Origin: JAQUGA01 sp038210985
GTDB lineage: Bacteria > Bacteroidota > Bacteroidia > Bacteroidales > WCHB1-69
Direction of reading: 5' to 3'
DNA length: 64,000 bases
NCBI GenBank assembly: GCA_038210985.1
Contig: JBBQWB010000002.1
Coordinates: forward strand, 1-64,000
Shown in pieces: positions 63,400 to 64,000 of the stretch. The first letter of the stretch is position 1; the number at the start of each line of letters is the position of its first letter. Below the pieces are notes generated by a model that did no database searches, was not told the origin of the DNA, and was given only the letters and a program-made list of their open reading frames with translations. The translations under genes were made by a program, and so were the position numbers.

Positions 63400-64000
63400 T
63401 TATTTGAAAGCTTTAACAATTAATCCAGTTCCTTTTTTTTGATTAGTATTCGTATCGATGCAATTTAAAACACAACACCAAGGGAAAAATGTTAGATACC
63501 AAAAGGGAATTACAAATAAGAACAATTTACTAATATTTAAAAGTTGAATGGGGTATTTCATCGAAAACCTCCACGAAATGGATCCCCAGATACCGTACGA
63601 ATATTTTGCAATTACTTTTGAAAAACCAGCTTTGGTGAGTTTTTCGGTAATATCTTCAATGCTGTATCCATCGCGAACATGTTCGCCAATAAACGATTCT
63701 TCGTCGTGGTCGTGAACATCCGAACCACCTAAATTAGAAGGAGTTGAAATGAGTAACATCCCACCATCTTTCATAGAAGCATGAAAATTTTCAAATACTT
63801 TGCAATCCTCTTCTATGTGTTCCATTACATCCACCGATAAAACAAAATCGTATGTATTTGGTAAAATATATTCGGTTAAATCACCCAATTCAAATTTCAC
63901 GTTTGGACGATTAATTTTGGTGAAAAACTGATTACAATCATCAATTTGCTCTTCTTTTACATCTATTCCTGTAATTTTTGCGTTTTCGCATAAATTAGAT
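63400..64000 (-). CDS. SAM-dependent class I methyltransferase, 5' end outside the window
   Basis: The frame stays open to the right edge, so the start is missing; about 200 residues are visible. On the minus strand it includes the acidic SAM contact GIDVKEEQID and, after KINRPNVKFELGD, motif YDFVLSVDVMEHIEEDCKVFENFHASMKDGGMLLISTPS, the typical Rossmann methyltransferase motifs II-III. Substrate unknown; the C-terminus has a membrane-interacting hydrophobic segment (LLNISKLFLFVIPFWYLTFF). It is directly upstream of the LolC/E-type permease. Confidence 0.85.
   Translation of the reverse strand, partial: SNLCENAKITGIDVKEEQIDDCNQFFTKINRPNVKFELGDLTEYILPNTYDFVLSVDVMEHIEEDCKVFENFHASMKDGGMLLISTPSNLGGSDVHDHDEESFIGEHVRDGYSIEDITEKLTKAGFSKVIAKYSYGIWGSISWRFSMKYPIQLLNISKLFLFVIPFWYLTFFPWCCVLNCIDTNTNQKKGTGLIVKAFK

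Overview
The window looks like chromosomal DNA of an AT-rich member of the Bacteroidota. The case rests on several things: type IX secretion (T9SS) genes and cargo (a PorP/SprF-type protein, a PorD/DUF4835 protein, two very large CHU_C-type surface proteins, and two proteins with type A sorting domains); the gene order bamD - omega-like - coaBC - porD - recN; the block DUF2520 - kdsC - UbiA - maf; and repeated TAnnTTTG promoter elements in place of a sigma70 -10 box. Methylmalonyl-CoA mutase, a fused 2-oxoacid:acceptor oxidoreductase and a B12 riboswitch suggest ferredoxin- and B12-dependent carbon metabolism. I cannot name a genus.

Layout. 1-10.8 kb: two giant modular surface proteins with a PorP/SprF-like gene between them, the first cut by the window start. 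10.9-15.9 kb: envelope, cofactor and repair operon. 16-25.2 kb: a small membrane protein, a 185-bp hairpin element, a TonB-dependent receptor, a convergent glycine-rich T9SS protein, and a riboswitch-controlled btuF-btuC-btuD-type operon. 25.5-33.4 kb: secreted CocE-type hydrolase, mutA-mutB, a lipoprotein. 33.5-38.4 kb: DUF2520, kdsC, UbiA prenyltransferase, maf, efp and an LpxD-like acyltransferase. 38.5-45.5 kb (minus strand): two exported proteins, nfo, nadK, a BamA-like protein, a CBS protein and a sigma54-type response regulator with a degenerate GAFTGA loop. 45.6-48.3 kb: a PHP phosphoesterase, an ECF sigma factor and a membrane protein ending in a CHU_C domain. 48.3-56.3 kb (minus strand): EamA transporter, uvrB, EEP phosphatase, two rhomboids, mutL and a small membrane protein. 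57-64 kb: korAB, then convergent groEL-groES, a LolC/E-type permease and a partial methyltransferase.

How the genes fit together. The adhesin and PorP/SprF-like genes fit the known pairing of SprB-like CHU_C cargo with SprF-like proteins. The B12 operon lies 3 kb from B12-dependent methylmalonyl-CoA mutase, so import and use of the cofactor are physically close. The sigma factor and CHU_C membrane protein form a possible envelope-sensing pair.

The least expected signals are in the gaps. A 262-bp repeat-rich insertion splits the btu operon between 17-bp direct repeats, one of which keeps a relic of the permease stop codon. A relic of the nfo 3' end sits beyond a palindrome. There are also two MITE-like inverted-repeat elements and several REP-like families. 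I saw no tRNA, rRNA, CRISPR array, transposase gene or prophage.
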